Source: Pseudomonadota bacterium
Lineage (GTDB): Bacteria; Pseudomonadota; Alphaproteobacteria; JAAXGF01
Direction: 5' to 3'
Assembly: GCA_022563655.1 (NCBI GenBank)
Contig: JADFMW010000156.1
Coordinates: forward strand, 1-6,293
DNA: 6,293 nt
Part shown: positions 4,647-6,293 of the stretch, one piece after another
Numbering within the stretch: the stretch's first letter is position 1
Layout: each line of letters starts with the position of its first letter
Notes under the pieces: model-generated
Told to the model about the DNA's origin: nothing
Seen by the model: only the letters and a program-made list of their open reading frames with translations
Database searches by the model: none
Position numbers and translations under genes: made by a program

Positions 4647-6293
4647 TTACGTGACCGTATAGTCCCGGTACTTGTCGAGCAGGCGCACCGGCTTCTTGAG
4701 CGCGTCGCGGCGGAACGGATCGCCGAGCTCCTGGGTCAGCGTGATCTCGAGGATGGTCGCCCGGTCCGACGCGACCGCTTGGCGCAGCGCGTCGCCGACC
4801 TGGTCGGGGTGGTCGACCGTGACACCCTCGGCCCCCATGGCGCGGGCGATCGCGGCGAAGCTGGGGTTGGCGAGATTGGTGCCGACGTAGCGGTCGGCGT
4901 AGAAGTCGATCTGGTTCTTCTTCTCGGCGCCCCACTGGGCGTTGTTGAACACCACGGCCGTCACGGGGATGTTCTCGCGCACACAGGTCATGGTCTCGGC
5001 GAGGCTCATGCCCCAGGCGCCGTCGCCGATGTAGGCCACGGCCGGGCGGTCGGGCCGCGCCACCTTGGCGCCCATCGCCGTGGGGAAGGCGTAACCGCAG
5101 TTGCCGAAGCTCATGGCGGCGAAGAAGCTGTTCGGCTGCTCGAAGCGCAGGTAGCTGTTGGCGATCGAGCAGACGTTGCCGATGTCGGTCGTGACCATGG
5201 CGTCCCCGGGCATCGCCTTCTCGAGCTCGCGCAGGCAGCGGCGCGGGCTGATGGGCGAGCCCTCGGCCGCCGAGAGCGAGTCGAGCTCCGCCTCCCACGC
5301 GTCCTTCTGGCGCTTGACCTCGTCGAGACGCGCCTCGCGATTGCCGTGGGCCGCGACAGGCAGGTTCGACGTCTTCAGCCGGTTGAGAATTTCGCTCGCC
5401 GCCATCCTGGCGTCGCCGTGCACCGCCACCGAGATCGGCTTGACCAGACCGAGCATGCGGTGATCGCTGTCGATTTGGATGATCCTGGCGTCCTCGGGCC
5501 AGTACTCGATGTCGTATTGCGGCAGCGTGCCGAACGGGCCGAGCCGGGTGCCCAGCGCCAGCACCACGTCGGCCTGGGCGATGAGTTTCATTGCGGCCTT
5601 CGAGCCCTGGTAGCCGAGCGGCCCGCACATCAACGGGTGGCTCGCGGGAAAGGCGTCGTTGTGGAGATAGCTGGTGACCACCGGCGCCGACAGGTGCTCG
5701 GCCAGCGCCGTGGCCTCGTCGACGCCGCCCGACATGATGATGCCGCCGCCGGCGACGATGACCGGGAACTCGGCCTCGGCGAGCGCGCGGGCCGCTTCGT
5801 CGAGGCTGTCCGCCCCGCCCGCCGCGATCTCGATGCGCCGCGGCGCGGCGATCTCGACGTCGATCTCGCCGTAGAAGTGGTCGCGCGGGATGTTGATCTG
5901 CACCGGACCGCGCTCGGCCATAGCCAGGGTAAAGGCCCGGTGGGTGAGCTCGGCGATGCGCTCGGGCCGCGAGACGTGGGCCTGATACTTGGTGATCTTC
6001 GAGAAGATCGGCATCTGCTCGGTTTCCTGGAAGCCGCCGAGCCCGATGGTGCCCGAGCCGGTCTCGGGCGTGATCGCGACGACCGGCGAGTGGGCCCAAT
6101 AGGCGGCCGCGATCGCGGTCACGAAGTTGGTGATGCCCGGGCCGTTCTGGCCGATGCACACGCCGTGGCGGTTGCCGGCGCGCGAGTAGCCGTCGGCCAT
6201 GTGCGCGGCGTTCTGCTCGTGGGCGACGGAGATGAAGCGGATGCCCGCCGGCTCGAAGATGTCGAGCGCGTCCATGTAGTCCGAGCCGACGAT
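4647..6293 (-). CDS. xsc: Sulfoacetaldehyde acetyltransferase (5' end beyond the window)
   Basis: Xsc is a thiamine-diphosphate (TPP) enzyme that cleaves sulfoacetaldehyde with phosphate into acetyl phosphate and sulfite, the desulfonation step shared by taurine, isethionate and sulfoacetate degradation. The visible 548 residues run off the window edge with IVGSDY; family members have about 590-600 residues, so roughly 40 N-terminal residues are missing and the ATG at 6275 is internal. The cofactor-activating glutamate is in AHEQNAAHMADGY (about 26th visible residue), followed by QNGPGITNFVTA, GGFQETEQM and INIPRDHF. The TPP/Mg motif GDGAWGM (codons at 5019-5027 for GDG) through FNNAQWG (NN at 4941-4946) is complete. 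The Xsc-specific block GAEKKNQIDFYADRYVG and the C-terminal ELGDPFRRDALKKPVR separate it from acetolactate synthase and oxalyl-CoA decarboxylase. It is followed by the exporter gene 30 bases downstream. A promoter would lie outside the window. Confidence 0.95.
   Translation of the reverse strand: MVGSDYMDALDIFEPAGIRFISVAHEQNAAHMADGYSRAGNRHGVCIGQNGPGITNFVTAIAAAYWAHSPVVAITPETGSGTIGLGGFQETEQMPIFSKITKYQAHVSRPERIAELTHRAFTLAMAERGPVQINIPRDHFYGEIDVEIAAPRRIEIAAGGADSLDEAARALAEAEFPVIVAGGGIIMSGGVDEATALAEHLSAPVVTSYLHNDAFPASHPLMCGPLGYQGSKAAMKLIAQADVVLALGTRLGPFGTLPQYDIEYWPEDARIIQIDSDHRMLGLVKPISVAVHGDARMAASEILNRLKTSNLPVAAHGNREARLDEVKRQKDAWEAELDSLSAAEGSPISPRRCLRELEKAMPGDAMVTTDIGNVCSIANSYLRFEQPNSFFAAMSFGNCGYAFPTAMGAKVARPDRPAVAYIGDGAWGMSLAETMTCVRENIPVTAVVFNNAQWGAEKKNQIDFYADRYVGTNLANPSFAAIARAMGAEGVTVDHPDQVGDALRQAVASDRATILEITLTQELGDPFRRDALKKPVRLLDKYRDYTVT

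Noticed and set aside
3871..6159. A 762-codon leftward frame overlapping xsc and the exporter
   Set aside because: It is a shifted-frame shadow of both genes with arginine-rich low-complexity content and no domain resemblance.

Overview
The window is GC-rich proteobacterial DNA. The right two thirds would fit an alphaproteobacterium, but the sequence alone does not fix the taxon. It has two parts of very different quality: a disordered left third (about 1-2005) made of gene fragments, and an intact right part (2006-6293) carrying a C2-sulfonate catabolic cluster.

Left part. Bases 1 to about 692 are the C-terminal (catalytic) half of a gamma-glutamyltransferase, which stops abruptly before its normal end. 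About 693-955 looks like a divergent intergenic region, with two unrelated N-terminal stubs pointing outwards. From about 957 to 1766 comes the C-terminal part of a metallo-beta-lactamase/double-rhodanese protein. It has no metal-binding domain, is interrupted by one in-frame TAG at 1140-1142, and breaks off right after the catalytic loop of the second rhodanese domain. Next are about 80 bases coding a histidine-triad (HIT) motif, then about 120 bases resembling the C terminus of a fumarase/adenylosuccinate-lyase superfamily enzyme. A short tail follows that could be the end of a CoA-ligase beta subunit. Several frame-compatible joins within 1.4 kb, none between complete genes, look more like a chimeric contig end or multiple illegitimate joins than a working multidomain gene.

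Right part. On the + strand, a SucD-like NDP-forming acyl-CoA ligase alpha subunit (2006-2878) overlaps the preceding frame by ATGA and is followed 4 bases later by a short-form phosphate acetyltransferase, pta (2883-3869). On the - strand and convergent with these, sulfoacetaldehyde acetyltransferase xsc (5' end beyond the window) is followed by a TauE/SafE-type anion exporter gene.

How they work together. Xsc converts sulfoacetaldehyde plus phosphate to acetyl phosphate and sulfite, Pta turns acetyl phosphate into acetyl-CoA, and the TauE-like protein probably exports the sulfite. A CoA ligase beside xsc and pta suggests that a carboxylated sulfonate such as sulfoacetate is activated to its CoA ester and reduced to sulfoacetaldehyde. 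The reductase, the uptake system, a regulator and a full beta subunit are not in the window, so this upstream step is inference. No RNA gene, CRISPR array, insertion sequence or convincing terminator was seen.
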